From positions 1 to 42,248 of the forward strand of contig JAZQUR010000067.1 in NCBI GenBank assembly GCA_045631425.1: a stretch of DNA of 42,248 nucleotides. The letters run 5' to 3'. A program made the position numbers and the translations under genes. How positions within the stretch are numbered: the first letter of the stretch is position 1; the number at the start of each line of letters is the position of its first letter. The notes beneath the pieces are model-generated. The model saw only the letters and a program-made list of their open reading frames with translations, did not search any database and was not told the origin of the DNA. This document shows positions 14,510 through 22,702 of this stretch, piece by piece. This DNA comes from Treponema_I sp045631425. GTDB taxonomy: Bacteria > Spirochaetota > Spirochaetia > Treponematales > Treponemataceae.

Positions 14510-15487
14510 ATGATGTCAGAAAAAAAACGAACTAGAATTGTTGTAATTTCTCTTTTTATGTTGCTTCCAATAGTTTTTGTTTTGGGATTACTTTTGGGAA
14601 GTGAAAGCATTTCCTTTTCTGACATCAAAACTGATAAATTTGCAAAAATCATTTTATTTGATATTCGCCTTCCACGAACCCTTTTGGCTATTTTGTGCGG
14701 AAGCCTTTTGGCTGGTTCTGGCGCCGTTTTTCAAGGATTTTTTAGAACTCCTTTGGCAGATTCTTCTATGCTAGGAGTTACAGCTGGCGCCGCTTTTGGT
14801 GCAACAATCGGCTCTGGGCTTGGACTTTGGATGCCTTTTGGAGCTTTTGTCGGCGCAATTTTAAGCATTATTTTGGTATTTTTTCTATCATGTGGTAGAA
14901 AATCTTCCCACGAACCAATTCGCTTACTTCTTGCAGGAAATGCAGTTAGCGTTTTTTTATCAGCCTTAACATCAGTTATTATGTTGGTTCGAGACAAAGA
15001 AATGTACAAACTTTATATGTGGACTTTGGGAAGTTTCAACGCAAAAGGTTATGATGAACTAAAATTTTTGATTATTCCTGCTATTATTTCTTATGTGCTT
15101 TTTTTATTTTGTATAAAACCTCTAGATTTGCTTTCTAGTGGAAATCTTACTGCTGAGGGGCTGGGGCTTGAAACAAAAAAAGTGCAGATTTTGTGCTTTG
15201 TGGCAGGTTCTATTGCGGCAGCTGCTGCTGTTTGTGCAGGTGGCGTTATCGGTTTTGTTGGTTTGATTTCGCCACATATCGTGAGAATTTTGTGTGGAAG
15301 TTCTTACAAGAAAATTATCCCAATATCACTTTTGGCTGGAGCAGTTTTTCTTGGAATAGTAGATATATTTTGTAGAACTGTGGCAGCTCCAACTGATATT
15401 CCAGCAGGAATTGTTACCAGTTTGATTGGAGCACCATTTTTTATCTTTGTTTTACTAAGCGGCAGAAAGCGAAAACACACTTTATAA
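14510..15487 (+). CDS. ABC importer permease, FecCD/BtuC family
   Basis: A 325-residue membrane protein with 9-10 predicted helices. Family marks include RLPRTLLAILCGSLLAGSGA, the segment FFRTPLADSSMLGV, and GGVIGFVGLISPHIVRIL, the cytoplasmic coupling region that contacts the ATPase. It forms the dimeric channel for the ligand delivered by the upstream binding protein. Two ATG codons stand in a row (14510, 14513) just after AGG; either may be used. Confidence 0.92.
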   Translation: MMSEKKRTRIVVISLFMLLPIVFVLGLLLGSESISFSDIKTDKFAKIILFDIRLPRTLLAILCGSLLAGSGAVFQGFFRTPLADSSMLGVTAGAAFGATIGSGLGLWMPFGAFVGAILSIILVFFLSCGRKSSHEPIRLLLAGNAVSVFLSALTSVIMLVRDKEMYKLYMWTLGSFNAKGYDELKFLIIPAIISYVLFLFCIKPLDLLSSGNLTAEGLGLETKKVQILCFVAGSIAAAAAVCAGGVIGFVGLISPHIVRILCGSSYKKIIPISLLAGAVFLGIVDIFCRTVAAPTDIPAGIVTSLIGAPFFIFVLLSGRKRKHTL

Positions 15488-15512
15488 GTTTTATATACAA
15501 GTTAGGGATTTT

Positions 15513-16343
15513 ATGGAAAATAGTACAGTTTTGACATCAAATCAAGTATCAGAAAAAAAATCAGTTCTCAAGGTAGAAAATCTAAATGCGGCTTATGGCA
15601 AAAAATCTATTTTGAAGAATATAAACTTGGAGTTTTTTGAAAAATCTTTTAACTGTATTATTGGTGAAAACGGTTCTGGGAAATCAACTTTACTAAATAT
15701 CCTTTGTGGAATCGAAAATCCTAGTTTGTCTATTTTGGATGGCAAGGTTTTTCTAAACTCAAAAGATATAAAATCCTACAAGAAAAATGAAATCGCGAAA
15801 AACATCTCTTTTTTGCCACAATCTGAGCATTACTCTTGGAATCATCTTGTGGAAGATGTGGTTTTGATGGGAAGATTTCCTTACTCAAAGGGATTTTTTG
15901 GATATACAAAAGAAGACAAAATCTATGGGGAAAAAGCTTTGGAAGAAGTTGGTATTTTGCATTTGAAAGATCGCTATATTTTTGAGCTTTCAGGCGGAGA
16001 ATATCAACAAGTTTTGATAGCAAGAAGTTTGTGCCAAAATGCGAAAATCCTTGTTTTGGACGAACCTTTTACACATCTTGATATTTCAAAAGAGCACAAA
16101 TTATTGCGTTTGCTAAAAAAACTAGTAGAAGAAAAAAATCTTTGCGTCATAATTATTATCCACGATATTAACCATGCGGCTTTATTTTCAGAAAATATGG
16201 TTATCCTAAAAGAAGGGGAAATCCTTGCCCAAGGCCAAGTGAAATCAGTTTTCACAAAGCAAAACCTAGATCTAGCCTTCGACAACGTATTTCATGTTAT
16301 CTACCGCCCAGAAGTCAACGCCCTACAAGCCTTCCCTGGGTAA
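15513..16343 (+). CDS. ABC importer ATPase, FecE/BtuD type
   Basis: A 276-residue ATPase that powers the FecCD-type importer. Visible motifs: Walker A GENGSGKST, signature LSGGEYQQ, Walker B ILVLDEP, and an H-loop in IIHDINHAAL. The tail HVIYRPEVNALQAFPG is typical of the FecE branch. AGGG precedes ATG 15513. It is the last gene of the operon and converges with the ssuB-like gene only 15 bases away, with no terminator between them. Confidence 0.92.
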   Translation: MENSTVLTSNQVSEKKSVLKVENLNAAYGKKSILKNINLEFFEKSFNCIIGENGSGKSTLLNILCGIENPSLSILDGKVFLNSKDIKSYKKNEIAKNISFLPQSEHYSWNHLVEDVVLMGRFPYSKGFFGYTKEDKIYGEKALEEVGILHLKDRYIFELSGGEYQQVLIARSLCQNAKILVLDEPFTHLDISKEHKLLRLLKKLVEEKNLCVIIIIHDINHAALFSENMVILKEGEILAQGQVKSVFTKQNLDLAFDNVFHVIYRPEVNALQAFPG

Positions 16344-16358
16344 TATTAGAAGAAATCT

Positions 16359-17102
16359 CTACTCAAAATACAAACTAAGTATTCCTTCTTCTAACTCTAA
16401 AGTGGATTTTGAAACGTATTTTTCTTTCACAGAAGTATTTTCAGTTTTTTGAATGTTGTTTATGTCCATCACAATTTGATTTGGGTTTCCTTTTAGCACC
16501 AAAATTCTGTGGGATAAACAAATTGCTTCTCGAATATCATGGGTCACCAGCAAAACTGTCTTATTTTCAGTTTTAGAAAGAGATAAAAAATCCTCCATAA
16601 GTTTTAGCTTAAGTCCCAAATCCTGCGATTGAAAAGCTTCGTCCAAAAGCATAAGGGAACTTGGAAAAGCAAAAGACCGAGCCATAGCTACACGCTGTTT
16701 TTCACCACCAGAAAGATTTTTCGGGAAATCCTCTTTTCTATCTAAAAGCCCAACCTGATTTAAGAAAAACTCCCCTCTTTCCACAATCTCAGATTTTGAA
16801 AATCCCTTAGAACCAAAATCCCAATTTTCCAAAGGAAGAGTCACATTTTCTAAAATAGTTTTCCATGGCAACAATCTTGGATTTTGAAACAAAAAAGAAG
16901 ATAGCTTTTCTGTATTTGAAATATGTTTTAACAAAGTGGTTTTTCCCGCACCAGAAGGAGCGAGTATTGAAGTAATTTTTCCAGTTTCAATTTTCAAAGA
17001 AAAATTCTGATACAAAATCTTTGAGTCAAAACTGATATTCAAATCTTCAATCAACAAATTATTTTGTCCGCTTTGATTTTCAATGATTTTTTCATTAAGC
17101 AT
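16359..17102 (-). CDS. ABC importer ATPase, nitrate/sulfonate/taurine (SsuB/TauB) type
   Basis: A 247-residue ATPase with Walker A APSGAGKTT, signature LSGGEKQRVAMARS, Walker B LMLLDEAF and H-loop VTHDIREA. A Q-loop motif (FQNPRLLPWKTILENV) is characteristic of this branch. In Walker B, EAF replaces the more usual EPF, as is common here. It overlaps the permease gene by 8 bases, so the two are translationally coupled. It serves the second importer of the window. Confidence 0.9.
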   Translation of the reverse strand: MLNEKIIENQSGQNNLLIEDLNISFDSKILYQNFSLKIETGKITSILAPSGAGKTTLLKHISNTEKLSSFLFQNPRLLPWKTILENVTLPLENWDFGSKGFSKSEIVERGEFFLNQVGLLDRKEDFPKNLSGGEKQRVAMARSFAFPSSLMLLDEAFQSQDLGLKLKLMEDFLSLSKTENKTVLLVTHDIREAICLSHRILVLKGNPNQIVMDINNIQKTENTSVKEKYVSKSTLELEEGILSLYFE

Positions 17103-17856
17103 AACGATTTTTCCTTTTTTTGATAAAAACCGCTGCCACAGTTTCTAAAGCAAAACTTATCAAAATTATCGACATGGTGATAGCAAAAACGTCTACAGTT
17201 TCTATGTGAACTTTCGCAGTTTGCAAAGCAGAACCAACTGCTTGTTTTGGTAAACAAAGGATTTCAGCTGCAACCACAACTTTCCAGCTTAAACCAAAAG
17301 CGCTTAAGGCCCCAGAGAAAAAATAAGGCAACATTGATGGAATATAAAGATTTGTGAGAATTTGCTTTTTTGAAAAATTAAAAGCATGACACATTTCCAA
17401 AAGCTCTAAATCAACATTTTTGAAACCTGAAATTATAGAGGTTGTCATAATTGGCAATGTCATCAAAATCCCAATAAAAACTGGAACAGTGTTTGATTTA
17501 AACCAAAACAGAGTTAGTAAAATAAGGGAAACAACTGGTGTTGCTTTGATAATTGCAAGAGGCAACTTAAAAAAGTTCTCAAAAGCCTTGCTCAAACAAC
17601 TTAAAATCCCAATGGAAAGTGAACACACAAAAGATAGGGAAAATGCCAAAAGACTTCGCAAAATCGTGGCGAGAAGATGTTTTCTAAAAGCAGATTCTGT
17701 TAATAATTGGAAAAATCTAGGGAAAACGTCAAAAGGAGAAGGTAAAATAAGTTCTGAATCAATTTTATAAGATAAAATCTTCCAAAAAATAATTATAGCC
17801 ACTAAGGGGAAAATTATGATTTGGAAGAAATCTTTTATTTTTTGATTTTTAAGCAA
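17095..17856 (-). CDS. ABC importer permease, SsuC/TauC type
   Basis: A 253-residue inner-membrane protein with six predicted helices. The EAA-like coupling loop is visible at about residues 150-175 (CHAFNFSKKQILTNLYIPSM). The N-terminal ILPSPFDVFPRFFQLL segment is typical of sulfonate, taurine and thiamine-precursor permeases. It starts 2 bases after the binding-protein stop and overlaps the ATPase gene, giving a tight three-gene operon. Confidence 0.88.
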   Translation of the reverse strand: MLKNQKIKDFFQIIIFPLVAIIIFWKILSYKIDSELILPSPFDVFPRFFQLLTESAFRKHLLATILRSLLAFSLSFVCSLSIGILSCLSKAFENFFKLPLAIIKATPVVSLILLTLFWFKSNTVPVFIGILMTLPIMTTSIISGFKNVDLELLEMCHAFNFSKKQILTNLYIPSMLPYFFSGALSAFGLSWKVVVAAEILCLPKQAVGSALQTAKVHIETVDVFAITMSIILISFALETVAAVFIKKRKNRYA

Positions 17857-17858
17857 TT

Positions 17859-18815
17859 TTATAAACCAAAATAGAAAGCAGAATCAGGAAGTTTTCCACC
17901 AATAGCTTCTGGAGAATATTCTAAAAATATAGATAATAAACTTTCGATTTTTGATTTAGCATCTTTTGCATAAGTAAAAGCAAAATTTGCATTTGGAATT
18001 GCTTTTGCTGCAATCATAGCTTTTAATCCCAATGTGTATTTTTCTACAAGAGCACCAGCAGCAAGAGGATATTTATTTGTCCAGTAAATAGAATCTTTAT
18101 ATGCGTCTAAAAACTTTTGCACAGTTTCTGGATATTCAGAAGCAAATTTTGCATTGATTACAACAACTGTCATTGGGTAGTTGTCTTTTCCCCAAAGTTC
18201 TTGAATGTTTATAGCGCGTCTACAATTTTTTGCATTTGTACAAGCCACTGTTGCAAAAGGTTCTGGAACTAAAGCGTTTTGAATCTTTCCACTTGCGATA
18301 GCTGCAGCAATTTCTGCGTTTGGAATAGAAAAATCAAGTTCGATTCCGTCTTTTCCACCTTCAAGTGAAATCCCCTCTTTTGCAGCCAAGTAGCGAATCA
18401 TATATTCTGGAGTTGCACCCTGTCCTGCAACAGTAAGTTTTTTCCCCTTCAATGAAGCTAAATCTGTAACTGTATCGTCTGTAGACACGATTGTAAGCAT
18501 TCCTTCGCCTACAACAGCTCCCATCACAATAGCACCTTTATTTTTGTTATAAACTTTTGCAGCTGCGTTTGGTGGTAAAATCCCGATTTGAACTTCACCC
18601 TTTAGCAATTTTGGAAGCAAAACATCAGCAGATGCAACAACATCATAATTTGTTTCTTTTGCACCAATATCAGGCTTTGTTTCAAATAAATAAGCCATTC
18701 CTATTCCACTTGGCCCATTTAATGCAGAAATATTAACTTCTTCAGGTTGTTTTGCAAAACAAAATCCCACCAAAAGAGCAAATAACACAAACATAAAAGA
18801 TTTTTTTAATTTCAT
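17859..18815 (-). CDS. ABC importer substrate-binding protein, SsuA/ThiY (NMT1)-like
   Basis: A 318-residue periplasmic protein with a signal peptide (about 1-21, MKLKKSFMFVLFALLVGFCFA) and a type II binding fold. Segments such as LLPKLLKGEVQIGILPPNAA, LKGKKLTVAGQGATPEYMIR and IQNALVPEPFATVA fit the NMT1/SsuA family. Possible ligands are sulfonates or pyrimidine precursors of thiamine; no TPP riboswitch is visible upstream. GGAG 6 bases before ATG 18815 fixes the start, although the frame stays open to 18872. Confidence 0.85.
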   Translation of the reverse strand: MKLKKSFMFVLFALLVGFCFAKQPEEVNISALNGPSGIGMAYLFETKPDIGAKETNYDVVASADVLLPKLLKGEVQIGILPPNAAAKVYNKNKGAIVMGAVVGEGMLTIVSTDDTVTDLASLKGKKLTVAGQGATPEYMIRYLAAKEGISLEGGKDGIELDFSIPNAEIAAAIASGKIQNALVPEPFATVACTNAKNCRRAINIQELWGKDNYPMTVVVINAKFASEYPETVQKFLDAYKDSIYWTNKYPLAAGALVEKYTLGLKAMIAAKAIPNANFAFTYAKDAKSKIESLLSIFLEYSPEAIGGKLPDSAFYFGL

Positions 18816-18851
18816 TTTAATCTCCAAATTTATAGATTTTTTTATATTTTC

Positions 18852-18857
18852 ATTATA
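18852..18857 (-). promoter_or_regulatory. -10 box for the SsuA-type operon
   Basis: A perfect TATAAT lies on the minus strand 36 bases before the start codon. No good -35 box is found 16-18 bases upstream. A nearby palindrome (CTTTTGATTTCAAAAG, 18888-18903) could bind an activator or repressor. Confidence 0.4.
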
Positions 18858-18887
18858 TCCCTGTTTTCGCAAAAATACTAGAATTTT

Positions 18888-18903
18888 CTTTTGATTTCAA
18901 AAG
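18888..18903. promoter_or_regulatory. Palindrome upstream of the SsuA-type operon, possible operator
   Basis: CTTTTGA and TCAAAAG form a 7-bp inverted repeat with a 2-base centre about 30 bases upstream of the -10 box. CTAGA (18878-18882) and TCTAG (18904-18908) flank it unevenly. No T-tract follows, so it is not a terminator. A regulator site is plausible but unproven. Confidence 0.35.
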
Positions 18904-18952
18904 TCTAGCCACAAGGAAAATTATTGAGAAAAAAAGACATGTAAAAAATTTG

Positions 18953-21517
18953 TTAGAGTAGATATTCTTTGTTTCTTAGGCGGTCTTCAAATTCTTGAGA
19001 AGAAAGTGGCTTATCAAACAAATATCCTTGAATCATATCACAATTTAACTTTGACAAAATCTCATATTCGCTTTTTGACTCAACACCCTCAGCCAAAACA
19101 GACATATTCAAGTCTTTTGCCATCTTCACAATATTTTTAACAACTTTCAAAGACTTCTCTTTTGAATTCAATGTATCAATCAAAGATTTATCCAACTTGA
19201 TAATATCAAAATCAAGATTTTGAAGCATGCTCAAAGAAGAATATCCAGAACCAAAGTCATCGATAGATGAAGAAATATTGCTCTTTCGTAGGATTTCTAG
19301 AGTTTTACGTAGTTTATCTTCTTTGTCTGTGTAAGTAGTTTCTGTAAACTCAATTTCCACAAAATGATGAGGAATATCCCATTTGTTGATGATTTCAAGA
19401 ATTCGCCCTGCCACATCGTCTTTTTCAAAATGCAATTTTGAGAAGTTGATAGAAATCTTTACAGGTTCTACTCCATCATCAAGCCATTTTTTTATTTGCT
19501 GGCAAACTGATTCTAGAACGAAAAAGTCAATTCGAAGAATAAATCCGTTAGTTTCACAAATCGGAATAAACTCGCTTGGTGGATAATTTCTTCCATTTTT
19601 CTCCCAGCGGACGAGAGCTTCTGCACCAACAAGTTTTTTATCTTTTATATTAACTTTTGGCTGATACACAACAAATAATTCATCATTATCTATAGAATTA
19701 ACCACATATCTTGATAATTTCAAAGTTGATATAACTCTATCTGACATTTCCTTATCAAAATATGCAACATCTTTGTTTTTGTTAGAGCGTGTAATCAAAT
19801 ATGCAGCAGCCACACGTTCTACAATTTGATTTGTAGAAGTTTCATTTCCTGTAATTTCATAAACCCCAGCACGAATGCGTAAATCCATGCGTTCTTCTTC
19901 GTTGATTTTTAGACGTTCAAGTTCAACTCGATTTACATAAAACAAAAACGAAGGAACATTATCTTTTTTTATAATTGCTATAAAATTATCACCATCTACG
20001 TGATATAATCTTTCGTCCTCATGGATTTTTATTTTAACAGAGGATACATAGTCAAAAAGAATTTTGTTTCCGCCCTCAAAGCCAAAACGACTGTTCACAA
20101 GAGAAAAGTTCTTAAGATTAAACTGAATAATGGCATAATTATTCAAGGTTTTGGCTTCAAAGCGTTTTTCAAGTTCTTCCATGAATATAACACGATTTGG
20201 CAAACCAGAAACTCTATCGGTGGTATAAAGACGTGTATTTTCATCCCTCTCGTATTGGCTACAGTTTTTTATTGTGTTGTAACCTAAGGCAATGGCTTTT
20301 GCCATTTTGTAACAAGATGAATATCCACATGCTTTACAATTCACAGTCTTAGACTCTGGTGTAGTTTTGTACATTGAAGTGAAAATTTCATCAATAATGG
20401 ACTCTGGCACTTCAAAAGTTTGCTGATACAAATCGGTGTAAGTTCGTTTAAAATCCTTAAAATCCAAATCCTTAAATTTTTCGTAAAGTTTATTTTTTCT
20501 TTCTTCAGAGGAATCAGAGGTTAAAAATTTTTCTTTTAGTTTTTGATAATATTGAATTGAATCAGAGAAAGAATATCCTTTTCTAAAAACTCCTGTTCCT
20601 TGAATACATCCATTTTCACAGTGATATGTGTCAACAATCAATGATTCTGTATCATCCATCAATGAAGCGAAATTTCTTTTCGTGTCATAATTTCTAACAA
20701 CATCACCTAGTTCTAAAATCACCTTATCAGAAGGCAAATATTTTGAAAGATTTTCTTTTAATCCACTTAAAAATGGATATGCAGCACTTATTGATTGATC
20801 GTCAATATCTGGAGTGATTTCTGGATATTTCTCAAAATCAACATTTTTCAAGCGAGAAAACAAGTGATTTATTGTTACGTTGTATTGAACAAGATTATTT
20901 GTATCTTCAGAGTCGATTTCAGTTTTTTTGGCGATACATGGACTGATATAAGCCAAAGAGCCTGTAAAGTTTTTGTATTTGCGTAAATAGGCCGCCAAAC
21001 TCATCATAGGAGAATAAACTGGCACCAAATGTTTTAACATTGCAGGATTTGCTTTTTGAATTCCAGTTACAAAAGCCGAACATGGTTGTAGCACAAAACT
21101 TCTATTTGGGTTTTCATCAATATATTTTAAATATCCCCAAGTAGATATATCCAAGCCAAAACTTTCGTTAAAAAAATATTTTACACCGATTGATTTTAGA
21201 TATCCTAAAATTTTCTTTGCTTTTTTTGGGTATAAAAGATAAAAAGATGATGAAACAATAACTGAAATATCTTTTTTTTCTGATAAATCTTGAAAGAAAA
21301 GATCTGTGTCGTCTATATATTCTCTAGCGTTGTGTTTACAAACGTTTAGACAGTAACCACAGTTTATGCATCTTTCAGAGTTTACTTCTACTCTGTTTTT
21401 CCCATTTCGAGTTACAGCTATAGAAGCACCTAAAATTGGACAAGATGCCACACATCTATTACAGCCTACACAATTTTCATTTGTAAAAATAATATCTTGA
21501 ACTTTTTTTATAGACAT
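18953..21517 (-). CDS. Hydrogenase-like Fe-S sensor fused to degenerate GGDEF and EAL domains
   Basis: Domain order in the 854-residue chain: two [4Fe-4S] ferredoxin motifs (Cys16/19/22/26 and Cys50/53/56/60); an [FeFe]-hydrogenase large-subunit H-domain (about 80-330); a PF04060-type Fe-S motif (Cys394/397/402/419); GGDEF (about 430-590); EAL (about 600-850). The H-domain keeps Cys146 (LQPCSAF), Cys194 (SPCIAKKTE), Cys300 and Cys304 (CENGCIQGTG), equivalent to the four cluster ligands. The second cysteine of the usual TSCCP motif, the proton relay, is Pro. GGDEF is degenerate (VDGDNF at 507-512), so cyclase activity is unlikely. EAL looks active (AEALVRW, EIEFTETTY, DDFGSGYSSL, AEGVES). No membrane helices or signal peptide, so cytoplasmic. 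Its ATG overlaps the FIST gene's TGA by one base. Probable role: redox, H2 or CO-linked control of c-di-GMP breakdown. Confidence 0.88.
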   Translation of the reverse strand: MSIKKVQDIIFTNENCVGCNRCVASCPILGASIAVTRNGKNRVEVNSERCINCGYCLNVCKHNAREYIDDTDLFFQDLSEKKDISVIVSSSFYLLYPKKAKKILGYLKSIGVKYFFNESFGLDISTWGYLKYIDENPNRSFVLQPCSAFVTGIQKANPAMLKHLVPVYSPMMSLAAYLRKYKNFTGSLAYISPCIAKKTEIDSEDTNNLVQYNVTINHLFSRLKNVDFEKYPEITPDIDDQSISAAYPFLSGLKENLSKYLPSDKVILELGDVVRNYDTKRNFASLMDDTESLIVDTYHCENGCIQGTGVFRKGYSFSDSIQYYQKLKEKFLTSDSSEERKNKLYEKFKDLDFKDFKRTYTDLYQQTFEVPESIIDEIFTSMYKTTPESKTVNCKACGYSSCYKMAKAIALGYNTIKNCSQYERDENTRLYTTDRVSGLPNRVIFMEELEKRFEAKTLNNYAIIQFNLKNFSLVNSRFGFEGGNKILFDYVSSVKIKIHEDERLYHVDGDNFIAIIKKDNVPSFLFYVNRVELERLKINEEERMDLRIRAGVYEITGNETSTNQIVERVAAAYLITRSNKNKDVAYFDKEMSDRVISTLKLSRYVVNSIDNDELFVVYQPKVNIKDKKLVGAEALVRWEKNGRNYPPSEFIPICETNGFILRIDFFVLESVCQQIKKWLDDGVEPVKISINFSKLHFEKDDVAGRILEIINKWDIPHHFVEIEFTETTYTDKEDKLRKTLEILRKSNISSSIDDFGSGYSSLSMLQNLDFDIIKLDKSLIDTLNSKEKSLKVVKNIVKMAKDLNMSVLAEGVESKSEYEILSKLNCDMIQGYLFDKPLSSQEFEDRLRNKEYLL

Positions 21518-22629
21518 CACACAACCACCAACACCATAGAATGATTCAAATGACGATTTCCAACTTGTTCACCCATAGAAGAAAAACCACTAAAATATGA
21601 GAAAAGATTTCCAATACTTGCAGCATATTCTTCGAGAATATTTATTTCGTCTAGAAAAACGGAGCGACCCTGACAGTGAATTAAAAATCCGATTTTAGCA
21701 TCAGGACTTTCTGTTTTTATTTTTTTGAAAGTGTTTTCAAAAACAGAATTTATATCACCCGGTTCTAAAAGCATAACCTTTGTTTGATTAAATAAATGAG
21801 CGTTAAACTCAAGGGAACCGTCCTCAAACATTCGCCCAAAAGATGAAATCAAAAGTTTACCATCAACATATTTCCCAAATTGATAATAACTCATTTTTTC
21901 AGGGATTTCGGATATTGAGCATTTTAGGATTTTTGCCAAACCTTCAGCAGCTGGCATATTATTGATTTCAAGAACGGTATTATTTTTTATATTGATTGCT
22001 GTGATTAAAAGCTCGATTCCAGTTGGCTTATAAAAATGTTCTTCATAAATTTTGATTTGTGATTTTAAGCCTTTTATCATAACAAAAGCACTGGCGTTTT
22101 CATAAGATTTACCATTAAATCCTATGTAAGTTTTACGAATACCTTTTTTGAGTTCTTCTGGATCTAATCCTGCGTTTCCCCCAACTACAGGAATGTTATA
22201 TTTTGAGCAAACGGAATTTAATGTTGTTAAAAGCAATTCTTCGCTCATGGAAAAAGCTGTAGACACAGAAATACAAACTGTATTTTCAGTAGAAGAAAGT
22301 TTTTTTACAGCATTTTCAACTCTATCTGCGTATTTCAGAGGATATCTATCGATTTCCAAAATGATATCGGCTGCGGTTTCTGTAACATCTTTAAATCCAA
22401 AACATGAAAATTGATTTCGTTTTAGACCACTTTTTGAATAGATATAATGGGAACTAGTTCCAACACAAATAGAATTTGGGAAACGCTTATATATCTTTTC
22501 TGTAACCTCTTGGATTTTTGAAAGAGGAGCGAAATAAAAGAGAATATCTGGATTATCAAAAGTAGATGTTGCTTCATTCAAAGCTAAGTCAACATCATCA
22601 AGTTTACTGTGACCTACAAAAAATGCCAT
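21517..22629 (-). CDS. FIST-domain sensory protein
   Basis: A 370-residue cytoplasmic protein with FIST_N (about 20-200) and FIST_C (about 210-350) domains. Recognisable parts are ICVGTSSHYIYS, NIPVVGGNAGLD, the DGSLEFNAHLFNQ region and GFLIHCQGRSVFLDE. FIST domains are predicted to bind small ligands and usually sit with signalling outputs. Here the stop overlaps the start of the hydrogenase-like GGDEF-EAL gene, so the pair is likely made in fixed ratio and works together. AGG precedes ATG 22629. It lies 73 bases after clpC and may be partly co-transcribed with it. Confidence 0.82.
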   Translation of the reverse strand: MAFFVGHSKLDDVDLALNEATSTFDNPDILFYFAPLSKIQEVTEKIYKRFPNSICVGTSSHYIYSKSGLKRNQFSCFGFKDVTETAADIILEIDRYPLKYADRVENAVKKLSSTENTVCISVSTAFSMSEELLLTTLNSVCSKYNIPVVGGNAGLDPEELKKGIRKTYIGFNGKSYENASAFVMIKGLKSQIKIYEEHFYKPTGIELLITAINIKNNTVLEINNMPAAEGLAKILKCSISEIPEKMSYYQFGKYVDGKLLISSFGRMFEDGSLEFNAHLFNQTKVMLLEPGDINSVFENTFKKIKTESPDAKIGFLIHCQGRSVFLDEINILEEYAASIGNLFSYFSGFSSMGEQVGNRHLNHSMVLVVV

Positions 22630-22659
22630 AATTACCTAGCAAAATGATAACACGGAATT

Positions 22660-22702
22660 TGATAAACTAAAAGAAAAAATTATTTTTTTAGGGGTTTTAT
22701 CA
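22660..22702 (-). terminator. Possible AU-rich hairpin after clpC
   Basis: TGATAAA and TTTATCA (22696-22702 and 22660-22666) bracket an inner A/T stem (CTAAAAA / TTTTTAG type) right after the clpC stop. No T-tract follows, so it would be a weak or partial terminator, or an mRNA-stabilising hairpin before the FIST gene. Confidence 0.3.

Noticed and set aside
18816..18872. Upstream start for the SsuA-type protein
   Set aside because: The extra 19 residues would precede a normal signal peptide and contain the GGAG ribosome site and leader.
18953..21517. Catalytic [FeFe] hydrogenase for H2 production
   Set aside because: The proton-relay cysteine is missing and the chain ends in GGDEF-EAL, so a sensor role fits better.
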